From the NCBI GenBank assembly GCA_028456385.1, contig JALNQF010000020.1:124001-188000 (forward strand): a stretch of 64,000 nt of DNA, given 5' to 3'. Below the pieces are notes generated by a model. It saw only the letters and a program-made list of their open reading frames with translations. It was not told where the DNA came from and did not search any database. Within the stretch, counting starts at the first letter, position 1, and each line of letters opens with the position of its first letter. Made by a program: the position numbers and the translations under genes. Positions 12,885 through 24,734 of the stretch are shown piece by piece. Source of the stretch: Ophiosphaerella korrae. Its lineage: Eukaryota; Ascomycota; Dothideomycetes; Pleosporales; Phaeosphaeriaceae.

Positions 12885-14931
12885 TCGTTAATGAAGAGTT
12901 TGGATGAACTGCGGTGCTTCCACGCTCTTGATGATTACAACATCTCCCCCCCCCACCCTCACTACCGCCTTGCGTCCTTTTGTCATCTAGCATGTATCTC
13001 CTTTCCTGATATCCTTGCCTGTTTTTGCTTTCACTGAAAAACTACTCTTCCGTCTCTGCGGCCGTTCATTCAGGCTGCCAATTTTCTCATTTTTTCATTT
13101 TTTATTTTTTATTTCGTTTTCCCGGGTAAGCTTCATGGAAAGGCTGCGGCTTTTGGCCCGCGTAGATGTGGTATGTGGATTTTCTGGGTCGTTATTTATG
13201 GTTGGTTTGGGGTTTTTCACGGGCATGGTTTGGGTGCATAGTAGGGCATTAGACTTAACAGAAAGATAAAAGCTGTTGGTTTGAATTGTTTCGATGAGAA
13301 GTTTCTATTTGCGATGTGTTTACAGACGATCCAACATTGTATGGTTCCATGATTTTCCCAATGTATTCTGCTTAGTCACCCTCCTCAAATCTTGAAGCTG
13401 GATAACACCAAGTGTCCCGGATGACTCGGAGCTTGGCAATCTGCGGGATAAATCTAACCCAACGTGTCTAGACAGTGGCCTTAGTATGGCCTTCAGCAAG
13501 TTCGTTGCCACTGGTCAGAAAACTCAGAGATCAGAGGAAAAGGACCACGAGGTTCATGTCTATGTTGTTCGATTGTAGAAATTGATGAAGAGCTGGTATT
13601 GGACATGGGAGAAAGATGGAAGCTGTTGGGTTGAAAGGTTTGTGCATTTGGTGATGCTGTGGGGTACAAGAAGTTGAGCTGAAAGTGGATTGTATTGTTG
13701 AACGAAGAGCCTCTGCACTCGAGCATATATGTGAGATGATGGTACGATCGAACTAGGGTAAAAAAAAAAAACCTAACTAGCTCGCAACTACCCTACCCTC
13801 ATCAGCTAGTCTCCTCCCAGTCAGCCGAAAAAGTGGTGTTTAACCACTTGAGATGTAGTGGCCAGAAGACTCTCAAACTACCTAGAATTTTTCTTCAAGG
13901 CGTCCCTAAGTCTAGCTAGAAGAATATACGAGGCCTAGTTGAATTATTTAGTAGTATATAATCTATTGCATATATCTAACACTGATAAGGAGCACGATTT
14001 CCCCACTTTTTCAATTTCCCGAGAGTCCCCATTTAACAGTAGGGTGGGGTAAGTGGTGTTGTGATGTGACCAAAGTGTTCCTGGGGCACTTGTCATGGCC
14101 GTTCGGTGACGTCGTTTGCCCTGCATGACTGCATGGGGATTGCAGCAGTGATTTGGGGCGACGTCTTTGCAATAGGGCACAGAGGGAGAATGGGGGCAGG
14201 GGGCAGGCGTGTGTGCGGAGGTCCGATTTCGGATGTGATCGACGCAGTCATTCTCAGTTTCCTTCACACCCCTCTATTTTAGCACACTCCAAACTGGGTA
14301 AATCTTGCGAGCCCACCTGTTCGCAGACGCGCGTTGCCGATAACCAAAGGCAACCGTTCCCACATCTATGACGAAAGATGCAATACAGTAATCTCCTCCT
14401 CGGACAGACGTCGAAGGATTCCAACTAGGATCCCTGTAGCATATCTTGACCGGTTGTGTGCGTTGTCTCCACAGACATGCTTTGACTGGGACCCCGCACT
14501 ATCGATTGGGAGACCTAAATAACTTGCCAAACCGTGTTGTGCATAAATCGTGCGACTTGTCGAGATTGGGATTTGTGGCGTACGGTATGTCTATCTATTG
14601 GCTGAGAGCTTCAGCCGCATCATGGACTGGGTTAACTCATATGAGATGTGCTTGCATCTCTGAAAATTTGCTTTTATCTCATGCGATTTGCCCGACTTTG
14701 ATGGGATTTAAGAAAGTTTCGCAAACCTTTGCCCGCGTTTGAGACATTTGGCCAACATTCGCAAAACTTGAGCCTATTTTCTCAAAACGCTCATGAACCC
14801 TACCATGGTGTCTTCCTGGCAAGAATCTAATAACAAACATCTCTTATCAGGCGCTGCCCGTTTCAAACGCCACCTTCCCATCTCCAACTACTGTGCCAAA
14901 CACCGACCCTATTCGAACCAGTCCGAACGCT
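12885..14931. other. Gene-free interval with T-rich, poly-A and TA-rich patches
   Basis: I find no gene I can support. There is a C8 run near 12941, a T-rich tract at 13080-13120 probably belonging to the kinase 3' UTR, a run of A near 13761, and a TA-rich stretch at 13890-13980 (ctagctag, atatatc words) that resembles decayed repeat DNA. From 14540 to 14800 there are loose repeats of words such as gcgatttgcccg and gcaaacctttgcccg. Short minus-strand frames at 13320-13726 have no recognisable domain. Confidence 0.45.
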
Positions 14932-17900
14932 ATGGAAGAACTGAACGACCCATCTATATCTTCAACAAACGTGATAGATGATGTACCAACGGAGCTCTTT
15001 CCTTCCTCCTCGGCTTCTTCGACATTCCCATCATTCCAATTCTGTAATGACGCCCAATATACGGCGGATACTCAAAACACTGCTAAATCATTGCAAGGGC
15101 GTTCCAGCCGATCCCGGTACGCACGTGGAGCCCCGCAATCAGTTTCAAGCACCAGCTCAAGCACCGAGATTGACGAAGATCGCCATGAACCAATGACTGG
15201 GTCATGGTCGGAAACAACGCATATTGGAAGCGAGAACGAAGTTGCCAATGGATGCTCCGCACTTTCAACGTCTGTTCCTCCGGCTGATCTCGAGGTAGAA
15301 GAAGAGCTTTCGTTGTTATATGCCCGTCAACTACTCGACCATGACTTCGACGCACCCACAGTCGAGTTGTCGTCCATACATTCACAGGCGGAGAGCGAAG
15401 GTGACATTACTAACCAGCCTTCAATGCCCCAACAACGACCTTCTCTCACCAATCCAGTAATACGATCATCTTCAAGTACGCATTCGCACACCTTGGTGAA
15501 TGGTACGCCTAGCCACCTCACAGAAGAATCATGGTCAGGGTCTACACGCCCAGGAAGCATTCGTGAGGTCACAGCAGTTGAGATTTACGCAAACGATTTG
15601 CTTGTTGATGAGACTTCATGTATAGCCCAAGAGAAGTTGGAGTTACCGCTAGTCAAGATTGAGGATGATCTGGAGGGGCTTGCGTTTCCTAAAGAGACAA
15701 CATCTGCGAAAAGGGTCGATCCTCGGTTAGAAGGATACAATACTGAAGACCCGTTGTCTACGGATAGAGCCACTGGGTACAACAATCCATCCGCGATACC
15801 CCATCTCAAGCAGGCGGGCAAGTATCGCTCTTTAGCGTTGTATTTAGGCCAAGATCCTAGTGAGGAGCCTTTCACCGTCTATAGTCTCCGGGTAAGTTGA
15901 TTCAAGTCCGTCGTTGCAAACATTGGCTAAGGCTTAGGCTAGCTTCCTGGAACCATATGTGCCATTTGTGGATCTACCTTCACTGGACCAGATCACCATC
16001 AGAAAGCGGCTGATCACGCTCGCGAACAGCATCCAACATCTCACTGCCTCTCCCTAGCTGGTAATGCTCGTTGTGTAACCAAACCACCCAAGGAAGTTGC
16101 GAGAATCCCTCCTTGCGCAACGGAAAGACCGTTGTTGATACCGTCGACAGCATCCAATTTGGTCATTGGAACCTCGGAATGGCCAACAAATCATCCGTTG
16201 AGGCTATTCAATGACTTGAACGCGATTGGAACAAGATGGCAAAATAATTCTCGGCTGAGGACGAAGGTATCAATTCCACCGACAGTTTCAGCAACTACGA
16301 ATAGCCGATCCGTTTATGCTTCGGAACCTGAGGCCCTCATGGGCATTGTTCTCTCTGTTTTGGAGCACTCGAATAGTGCACCAAATGCGGAGAAATTGAA
16401 TGACCTGATCAACGGGTTTGATCTTGTCACCGGAAACCTACTACGTAGATTGTATGTGAATCCCTCAATATTGGCAGAACTTTGCTGATTAAGAGCGAAT
16501 TATTTAGTCCCATGAATGAAACTGTTCGAGGTATTCATACAGCCCTCGCCTCAATAGGGCAGGCGTCAAATCTCAATTTCGGTTGCTGTGCAGCCACAGT
16601 CAGTCAACCGACTACAATCGCGTCTAGCGTAAAAGTTTGCCCAACATCGAACCATACAGAATCTTCGCCTCCTTCGGGCCTCTCATATACCTCGAATAAC
16701 GGCGATCCAAACAGCAGCACCCCAACAAACCGCCAAGTTTTCTCCAAGCATGCACCCAGTCAACATCCAACAGTTCTTGTTCAAAATTCAAAACCAGGGA
16801 AGCTCAAAAAGAGACTTTTAGCCTGCCCAATCAAGAAATATGACGAAGTCCATGGCCGTAATCCATCTTGCGGCTACAAGGGAGCAGCCAATATGTCCAG
16901 CCTCAAGATACATCTCACGAGCCGCCACCATCGTGAAGAGGTATCATTCATTGATTTTTGCAATGTCTGCTCAGACTATGTAGTCAAAAAATCAGAATGG
17001 CGTGAGATACACATCAAGAGAAATTGCATCCTGAATTCAGGGAAGCGAAAGCCGCAAATTAGGGGTGATATCAAGGTCGGTGCACAGTGGTTGAATCTTT
17101 ACGAAAGGTTTTCCCTAGATCAGAACGAGTTCCCAGTCCGTGTGAGTTTGACTACAAGGGTATCTATGAGCTGATCGCTGACTTGACTGTGACAGGGGTT
17201 GATGACCCTACATGGGACTTGAAGAGTCGATCAAGAACTTCCGGCCGCATGGAATCTAATCCGAGGGTCGGCGACACCAAATTCAACTTCAATGAACCTC
17301 TCCCTCAAGATAACGCAATTGCATTGCATAACCTCCCACCCTCAATCAACCAAGTGCAACTCCAAACTGGAATCGAGTCTACCCATTCTACTTCGGCCAC
17401 CTCTGATGCGCCTGTAGTGATTAGTGCCCAGGGCAATAACACTCGCTGTGAAACTCTGACTACGAATCATAACCAGGCTTTTTTAGACCCAGCCCAGGTT
17501 GTTCCACGCGCTACCCCTCGGTCGACAACTCGCATTCCAACGACTCAAGCTCCGACTCTGAGTACCACGATCACCGATGCTGAGCCCCGAACATGTGTCG
17601 GCAATGAGGCTGGCTATGATCATTTCTTTGGTGACATAGTCAATGACCCCCAGACCTTTTTGAACTGGGACCCGGCCCCCACACTCAGCCTCACTCCAAC
17701 GATCACAGTACAACCCGAGGTTGAAGAGAACCAAGCCGATTTCGCCCAGATAGCTACCCTCCTCTTCCTCCTTGAACAATTTACAGAGTACACACAATAT
17801 CCGAGTGTCGAAAATGGCATGGCTGAACTCATCGCTCGCGCCAATGCCTTGAGCCGGGAAGAATTCGACGCATTGTCTGAGCGGGCAAAAGCAAGGATCG

Positions 17901-18217
17901 ATGCAATAGCTGAGCAAATCCGCTCTCGCGTGGGCTCTAGCCCTGGGCATATCAATAACTTGGTCAACTCACCAACCACAACAGGTGTTCCGTCGGTGTC
18001 CCTACAAATCCCCACCCCTCACGCCGAATTCAGATCAACTATGTGCCCTATCTCACCCCTTGATAGGGATTCATTACCACGAATTGTTTCAACGCCTGAC
18101 TTTTTGAGTCGCGTTCCATGGGATCACCCGGAGTCACCCATGTGGAATTCCTCGACTCCCGACCCCACTGTGCGTACCTTCTTCCCTGAAATGGACCTAT
18201 CAGCGGTTTCCTCTTGA
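14932..18217 (+). CDS. Fungal C2H2-like zinc-finger protein
   Basis: Four exons: 14932-15891, 15943-16451, 16508-17139 and 17196-18217, about 1040 residues. The frame is open from 14893, but the first ATG is 14932. Exon 1 encodes a Ser/Thr-rich acidic region. Exon 2 opens with a finger-like CAICG...DHHQKAADHAREQH. Exon 3 (residues ~595-665) carries a fungal C2H2 module, ACPIKKYD...NPSCGYKG...LKIHLTSRHH, followed by a second Cys pair CNVCSDY. The C-terminal ~340 residues are Pro/Thr/Ser-rich with one helical stretch rich in Ala, Arg and Glu. A nucleic-acid-binding or regulatory role is likely but unproven. The third intron needs a GTGTGA donor at 17140, because the better-looking GTGAGT two bases later breaks the frame; that junction is the weakest part of the model. 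Confidence 0.65.
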
Positions 18218-18731
18218 TCATGAAGAGAGTAGATAGTTTTTTTGGGTGTTGTTAGCCTTGGAAATGAGTTGTTCTGTACATACATGAAGCATCGCTTTCA
18301 CATGTGCTCGCTGGCATTGGATGGTAATGCTGACGAAAGCCATGTTATTTTTTTTTCAAATTTAGACTGTAACTAAGAAATAAATTGTTTGGGATAAAAT
18401 CTCAAGTTGTGCTTTCTTAATTCCTGCTGGATTATTACTTGGATCGAATATTATTCTACGCGGTAGAACGGGCGCGTAGGAGGAGGACCGCTCAAATAAG
18501 CTACGTCTCGCACTTTCAATCTTCAACTGTGTGCTCAATCATCTGTATTCCATCACAGCACCTTAGCGCTTATCTAGTCCGACTTAAATCCGCGCGGCGG
18601 CATTAGTTACTCCCCGCCAAACTACAACAAATGCCAGCCAAGCGACAAAACACGGCACTTCCTGGACCACACCTACTTAACAGCAGGGCCAAAGTTGACA
18701 TCAGGAAATCTCGACATCAACCAGCGCGGTA
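18218..18731. other. Gene-free interval between convergent genes
   Basis: No gene seen. It lies between the stop codons of two convergent genes and should hold both 3' ends. A T-rich stretch near 18346-18362 may be transcribed UTR. Confidence 0.45.
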
Positions 18732-19365
18732 TCAGGGGCTCATGCTAAAGGTATTCCCGTTGCTAGCCTCGTTGTCGCTTCCCGCGGAATTGCTGTTCCC
18801 GTTTGCCATTCTGCGTAACGCTTCGTGTCAGCTCACGTCTGAAAATCGTACAAAAAAAAAAAAAATTCTATGAGCACACGTACACCTGCTGAGTTTCCGT
18901 TGCCATTGTCATTCCCGTTGCCGTTGTTGAGGAACTTGTTGTTGCTGGCGGCGGGCTCGGTGATGGAGCCGATGGTGTTGGTTATGCCGTTGAGGCCGTC
19001 GTACACGCTGGCTTCTGCGCTGCGCTTTTTCAGAGCGTTGTTGAGTGATGGGAGGCCGAAGGTGTTGCTGTTGCCGGCCGGGCTGCCGCTGCCTGCTTCG
19101 TTGTCGTTACCGTTCTCATTACCGGCCGAGTTGTCGTTGCCGTTGCCATTCTGTGACGGGGTTAGTTTGCCGTTGCTCTTGGGTAATTGTGCGTGTGACA
19201 TACGGCGTTGTGATTGCCGTTGCCCTTGAATAGATTTTTGTTACCTGCGGATGGGTTCGTGACGGAGCCGATGATGTTGGTCAGTCTCGACTGGGGTGTG
19301 GGTGCAGAGAAGACGGTTGTGGATAGTGCGCAAAGAGCGAAAGTAGTGAAGCTTGTGGAACACAT
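18732..19365 (-). CDS. Small secreted Asn/Gly-rich repeat protein
   Basis: Three exons on the minus strand: 19365-19204, 19150-18886 and 18820-18732, about 171 residues. The first intron (GTATGT...AACTAACCCCGTCACAG) is clear. The second (GTGTAC...CTGACACGAAG) is chosen because it alone keeps the Asn-rich frame open. The product begins with a typical signal peptide (MCSTSFTTFALCALSTTVFSA). The mature part contains two related blocks, NIIGSVTNPSAGNKNLFKGNGN and NTIGSITEPAASNNKFLNNGNGN, separated by tracts of Asn-Gly and Asp/Glu-Asn. A dibasic LKKR site precedes the second block and could be a Kex2 cleavage site. The function is unknown. It could be a wall-associated or effector-like protein, or the precursor of small processed peptides. 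Confidence 0.6.
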
Positions 19366-21718
19366 GATGGCAATTATTTGAAATGGCAGAATGCTGGCAA
19401 TATATGAAGCGAGTGGCTGATGGACTATTGGACTAGGCGAAAAGCTTAGAACTGGGTTGTAGCAACGGCTCCGCTGTCTTGAGGTCTTTATAGAGGGCTC
19501 ATTTCTACAGACTTTCAACCAATTTGCCTTGGTTTCGCATGAATGCTAATCAGCAACTCACTCCACGGAGGCTACTCACAGAACCCCTCCGTCATGTTTC
19601 TCAACAAGGTATGATAATGGAATGAACCGTGATAGCTACAAGGATGGGGCTTCTGTTGTAACTACGCGTGGTAAGTAGATCGTCGATTTAATCTTAGAGG
19701 ACCCGAGTATTCGACTTGCAGCCCCGGTTTGTATTGGTACCAAGTCGGATGACGATCCCGTTGTCCAATAAGCCTATCCGAACTTGAACTAATGCAAGTT
19801 GTTACTACTAGTTAGCGTGCGGCAAGGAAAACGATGGATCCGAGTACGCGGTCATTCTTATTCGGAGTTTCAAGCTTATTCAGGACAAGCCACCTCCAGG
19901 TCGTGTCTCAAAATGGTAATTTCAATTTACTTTTCGAATTTGAAGACGTCTACGCATCGCTTGACATGCATCTTATGTACTAAATGTGATCTTAGACGTT
20001 CAGTAGGGAGCACCGCCTTTCAGCGTCTCCTGAGGATCTGCATTTTCGAGAACGTGGCATGTGGTTAGTTTGTTAGGTGGCTGATTAGTGCAACGGTTCA
20101 AGGATGGTCCGAATTCGGCAATCGTGATCAACACGGATCTAGCCGTAGCAGGGATCGGGATGCGCTACAGGGGATAGTGCAGGCCACAACCTTGACATTA
20201 TCAGCGTCATGTATCTAATCAAAGTAAAAAAATGACCTCCACGATCGGCCTAGAGGCAGACAATCGAGTATAGCAAACAGTCGATGCAGTATTCAAACGG
20301 CCCATCTCATGCCCTTTATCAATAACACCCTATCGAGAATGATTAATGCTTCAGGTGAATTCTAAGGTTATCCTAGCCGTTCCAATGTACAGAATTTTCA
20401 GATCCAGCTTGAGCGGTGTTGAGGAGACGAGTCCGGCCATACTTTTCTACTACCCGAGTGTCGAATTACTGCAGAATTGGGACATCAAAGTAAACTACTT
20501 TCTAGCCTACCATTTCCCAAAGATATACGAGTGCTGAATGTAATGTATAAATACATGGCTGTAAGCTATATAATTATAGTTATTACCAAGGGTTCTTTGT
20601 CTGAAGATAAAATATTTCACTCTCCCCAAATAGAATAGGATTGATGTTCCTATCGCACTCTTCTATACGTATATTTAGCTTTATCTCAGCTAACTAATGG
20701 ATTTAATAACCCACATCCTTGTCATTCCCGCGCTCATAGTCTTACTTTTCCTTAAGTATTATTCTGCTGTTGTTATTCTAGAACTCGAATATAACCATCG
20801 TTCTACCTATACTAGCTGTAGCGTAGTACGCCCTATGGAATGGTTGCAACTGTAGTCTCTTCAGTTATAGGGAATCTGAAACTAAAAGCTTACCTTCTGT
20901 TATACTCTCCTCATATAATCCTCGAAACGATGAATATATGGGTCCAAAAATAACTGTAATTTTCAAGTGAAGCAGAATTCTATGCATTTGGCCTAGCAAA
21001 AAGCTGCCCTACGGCCTCAAGTCGCCCAAGCTTCTAAAGACTGTTGGGAATTTCTAAGGGCGAAGCCTCCTAAAAATTAGGTTGAATCTTTCTAGCAACA
21101 ATTAACCTCAAACTTCGCGATACTCATCCATTGTTGAGCCTCGAGACCCATGGAGGACGAGGCTATGGCTTAGATTGATATTTCGATTGCCTAGCTTATA
21201 CTTACTTTAGTCTTACTTCCTACATAGTAGATATTGCAGTGTAGTAGAACCACTCGAGATCGGGGAGCATTAGGTCAGTTTTGCGGCTCTGCAGGGGGCT
21301 CCGAGTGAGATCGGATAGAGCAGAGAGACACCGACACTAATTCGCCAAGTAGTTACTCAACTCGTATATTCAACTCATCTCACCGACTGCGGGTCGGCAC
21401 CTAACCCCTATTTCTACATGCATCCTAGTATGCCACAATATCTATGGCTGTAAGTTATCAACTTATAGTAGAACTGGAACATAAAAAAGGCAGTAAAGGT
21501 ATAAGAGTTAGAAATGGGATTGTTTTAAATCCATATGCCTCGGTTAAGAGAAATGGGAGACTAGAATGTAAACAACCTAAGCAATGAAACTGAAAACCAA
21601 GTGAACTTGCCTCGCAACATATGGCTGGCTAGGAAGTCCTGAAAAATCGCCACATTAGAGAACTAATAAGAGAGTCTTCTGCTTCTTTAACCTAAGCCCA
21701 TTTATTGCCTTCGCGAAT
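19366..21718. other. Gene-free, TA-rich interval of 2.35 kb
   Basis: No gene, tRNA or intact mobile element recognised. From about 20200 to 21650 the sequence is TA-rich with many stop codons on both strands. Two stretches, near 20552-20578 and 21442-21468, share the phrase atggctgtaag followed by a similar ttatagt ending. This suggests diverged copies of a repeat, possibly decayed by repeat-induced point mutation. This is a weak, by-eye observation. Confidence 0.45.
19486..19492 (-). promoter_or_regulatory. Candidate TATA box of the Asn/Gly-rich gene
   Basis: The minus strand reads TATAAAG, 121-127 nt upstream of the ATG at 19365. Its sequence and distance fit a fungal TATA element, but nothing else supports it. 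Confidence 0.3.
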
Positions 21719-22384
21719 CTAATGGCAGAATTCCTTAAACTCGCATTTGACAGCCTCCCAAGTCTTTGGATCCTGATCACCTTTCCTCCACCAAACCTTA
21801 TCCGCCTTAGCCGGGTCCTGAATACCATTCTTCTCAAACTTAAGTCGCATGATCTTGTCAACCTTTTTCTCTTCCTTCATCTCTTTGAACTCGTTGGCGT
21901 AGAAGATGCTGCCCTTTCTGGGCTCGGTGTTGTCGGCGATGAGCAAGTATGCTGTTCCCGAGGACTCTTCGGCGAAAATTTCAGAGACCCAGACAATAAA
22001 GTCGCCCCAGGCTTTGTTAGTGTTAGGCTTTTTCCATTCACCGCGGTTGAGCAGGTTTTTGTTCTTCCAGATGTCTTCTAGAGTGGTGAGCTTGGCCTCG
22101 CGGCACTTCTTCTTTGCGATGGCTGTGTTTTCTTTGGCGTCCTTGCCGATACCCTGCACGTCCATACCGGTGAAGAAGCACGATTTGTCTTTCTTGGGGG
22201 CTTTGGTGAAGTGGTTCTTCTTCAGGTCTGCTTTGCTCTTGGGGAGTTCGGGTTTCTCGGCGACACGAGGTACAACATCTATGCCAAAAGTTCCTGTGGG
22301 TGCCGCATTGACTGGCGAGCTCACAAAAAGGAGCCATGTAAGCGCTCCGAGGAGCAAGAGTGAAAGAGTCTTCCTGGAAAGCAT
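21719..22384 (-). CDS. Secreted hypothetical protein, effector-like
   Basis: A single exon of 221 residues starting at ATG 22384. The N-terminus is a classic signal peptide (basic MLSRK, then a Leu-rich core ending near PVNAAP). The mature protein is about 195 residues, strongly charged and Lys-rich, with four cysteines: one early (KSCFF), one in KKKCRE, and two close to the C-terminus (KCEF, FCH). It has many Trp residues and no transmembrane segment. I recognise no family. Small size, secretion and paired Cys suggest an extracellular enzyme fragment, toxin-like protein or host-interaction effector; this is inference. It lies alone at the edge of TA-rich DNA. Confidence 0.75.
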   Translation of the reverse strand: MLSRKTLSLLLLGALTWLLFVSSPVNAAPTGTFGIDVVPRVAEKPELPKSKADLKKNHFTKAPKKDKSCFFTGMDVQGIGKDAKENTAIAKKKCREAKLTTLEDIWKNKNLLNRGEWKKPNTNKAWGDFIVWVSEIFAEESSGTAYLLIADNTEPRKGSIFYANEFKEMKEEKKVDKIMRLKFEKNGIQDPAKADKVWWRKGDQDPKTWEAVKCEFKEFCH

Positions 22385-23606
22385 GGTTGATAACAGGAAA
22401 CTTGAAATGTTGATGAGATGCTGATTGATGAAGCTGGAAGTTGTGGTAGATGTGTGATGGAAGAATAACTGTTACTTGAGCAGCTGAGCATCTTATACAT
22501 TTCTATTATTCGCAAGACTGTGCGTCTCGGACGCTTTCATACCATTGCTGACCGCCCAAGCGTCTTGGATGGGGCAATGATGATTTAGTTCGGACCACAG
22601 AAATCCGGCTTTGTGGCGGTGTTGCCTGAGATTTGGCCCACGTAGGAACATCTGTTGTGAATAGAAAGTTGCCGCTCCAATAAGGTACCTAAGCCTCGAC
22701 TTAGGACCAACGTAATGGAAGGGAAGGGTTCAGGAGCCGTGATTGGGTTGAGTTGAGTGAGTCAGCACCTGAGAAGGTCATAACATCCATTCAGTGGATT
22801 GACTGGAGAAACCTTAAGGCCGACTTGTTGATCTCTCGAGGCTAAAGTTAGAGAAAGGTCCTTGGTTGAAGTTTAGGGACTGGGTTCCGCTAAGTTACAC
22901 CAGGACTACAACCTTCGATGCCAAGACGAATTGAATCGTCGAGCACAGCCACAAGCCCTATCGACGACCTATCGGCATCGCTTCAACGTTCGATCGCAAT
23001 GTAAACGAAATATTCGATATAGCATAGTTAAATGAGATGTGCGTACCTACCTGTAATTACGCCCCCGTGTAGGCCTAAGCGCGAAGCCTGGGAAGTTACG
23101 GAGCCCACTTAGCATGTGTCCATTTGACGTGATGCATCTAGCAGATCTGCCCAGCTCTTATTCGGGATGGTCCAGATTGTGTAACTTTCGATCAAGCACA
23201 CCCCGTTCGCCATTGATCATTAGAAGGTACGAAACGTCTAACCTTTCGTTCTGGAAAGGATAGGATGGCGGTGCGTGCCCAAATGGGGCCAATTTAGTAC
23301 TACAAATGGGTCACCCGACCTCATCATCAACCTCTACTAAGGTAAATCACGCGATTGAGGTGCGGAAATTAAAACAACTCTGTACCTCCCGAGTAGGAAG
23401 AGGGTCGGAAATATATTGGGTTCCATATATGAAGGCGCAGGCTGACAAGAGCATCGCCTTCTCGTGAAACCCTTAGTAAGATGTGACGTCACAGTACCAA
23501 CCCTCTCACTTACTATATCAACGTGACTCACTAAACTGTCTATGATATCCTCCGCGATAAACCACTCTTTTTCCACATTGTCAATAGTTTTAGCCCACTT
23601 GCGGTC
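22385..23606. other. Gene-free interval
   Basis: No gene found. It separates two divergently transcribed genes (secreted protein on the left, ankyrin protein on the right), so it should carry both promoters. Nothing else stands out. Confidence 0.45.
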
Positions 23607-24419
23607 ATGAGTTCTCCAGAATTACCAGAAGCAGTCCTCGCTTCAACCAGATCTGGCGATGTCGCGCAACTTCAAGGTGTCTTCCAGTCCGGCATGTCTG
23701 TTGAAAAAATTGCCCAAGAAGCCGCAGAACACGGCCAAACCGCGATCCTGGAATGGTGCTATACACAAGGCTGGGAACCTCTTCGCCGAGACTCCTACAA
23801 CGACCCGTTCTTTCTTTCAGCCACAACCGGTGCATCTCCCGCTATCTTCCAGGCCCTACTTGATCATGGTTGGGATATCAATGGCCATGAGAGCGAGGCT
23901 TGTGGGGATGCCTTAGCTAGTGCTGTCATGAATGACAACTACGACTTTGCTAAGTGGTTACTTGAACATGGGCATAGAGCAACCCCAATTGATCCCTACC
24001 ATGGGCCAAGTAGTATTTCAGCGACAGTTAGAGGAGATACAGCCTCAATTAGTATGCTGAAACTACTCCTTGATCATGGACACGATTTAAATGAGTCTGG
24101 AGCTGGGATTGCTGCTGCTGATGAAGGGAACCTAGAGGGATTGAGGGTACTTCTAGATGCTGGAATTGATACGGAAGACCGGAAGATGTTAGGATGGTAT
24201 CCGTTTGATGAAGATGAAGATGAGCCGTATGAGTCGGAGGGTACGGCGCTGTATCGCGCGTGTAGGCAGGGACACTTGGAGTGTGTGAGATTGCTGTTGG
24301 ATCGGGGAGCTGATGGGCATGCTAAGGATGACGGTGGTACGTCCTGTATTCGTATCGCGAAGAAGCGTGGTCATCAAGACGTCGTGAAACTTCTGGAGGA
24401 AAGGGGCGTGGCGGAGTAA
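23607..24419 (+). CDS. Ankyrin-repeat protein
   Basis: A single exon of 270 residues from ATG 23607. About six ankyrin-like repeats can be read. The clearest are FQALLDHGWDING, AKWLLEHGH, LKLLLDHGHDLNESG, LRVLLDAGIDTED, VRLLLDRGADGHAKD and VKLLEERG near the end. An acidic loop (DEDEDEP) interrupts the last repeats. There is no signal peptide or other domain, so it is probably a cytosolic protein-protein adaptor. It ends 315 bp from the broken 3' end of the NACHT remnant on the other strand. Its repeats are diverged, unlike those of the HET-NACHT receptor. Confidence 0.85.
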   Translation: MSSPELPEAVLASTRSGDVAQLQGVFQSGMSVEKIAQEAAEHGQTAILEWCYTQGWEPLRRDSYNDPFFLSATTGASPAIFQALLDHGWDINGHESEACGDALASAVMNDNYDFAKWLLEHGHRATPIDPYHGPSSISATVRGDTASISMLKLLLDHGHDLNESGAGIAAADEGNLEGLRVLLDAGIDTEDRKMLGWYPFDEDEDEPYESEGTALYRACRQGHLECVRLLLDRGADGHAKDDGGTSCIRIAKKRGHQDVVKLLEERGVAE

Positions 24420-24734
24420 GCTTGGCAACCATCTTCGTGGCACGTTCATGCAGTTAGCTGCGTTGAAAGGGCAAGGAAACAGAATAATAATCAGAAATAT
24501 ATCCACTGGCATCGTGCAACACCCGCTAGCGTAGAAAGTAGCGGAGCGTGGAAATTTCCGTTGGCCTATATGAAGTCTTTAACGCCGTCTTGTCATGCAA
24601 CATCTGGTCTGTTCGTACTACCCTTCCGCTTGTCTTTGCTTCGTGCAATCTTGGCGAACGAAAGTGTTTTGAGGGATGCTGGCTTGATTCTTCTCTTTAC
24701 TGGAAATCAGCTGTTAAGTTCGCTTCCCACACTT
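24420..24734. other. Gap between ankyrin gene and NACHT remnant
   Basis: No coding sequence recognised on either strand. If the NLR was once full length, its C-terminal repeats should have begun here on the minus strand, but none are visible. Confidence 0.45.

Noticed and set aside
13320..13726. Two consecutive minus-strand frames as a small spliced gene
   Set aside because: No domain, no convincing splice sites in frame and atypical composition, so not enough to call a gene.
18833..18885. Read-through tail (run of Phe) on the Asn/Gly-rich protein
   Set aside because: It comes from a poly-T tract within an intron; the Asn/Ser-rich frame resumes after the intron.
20090..20130. Possible tRNA B-box-like word (ggttcaagga)
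   Set aside because: No matching A box or foldable acceptor stem could be seen around it.
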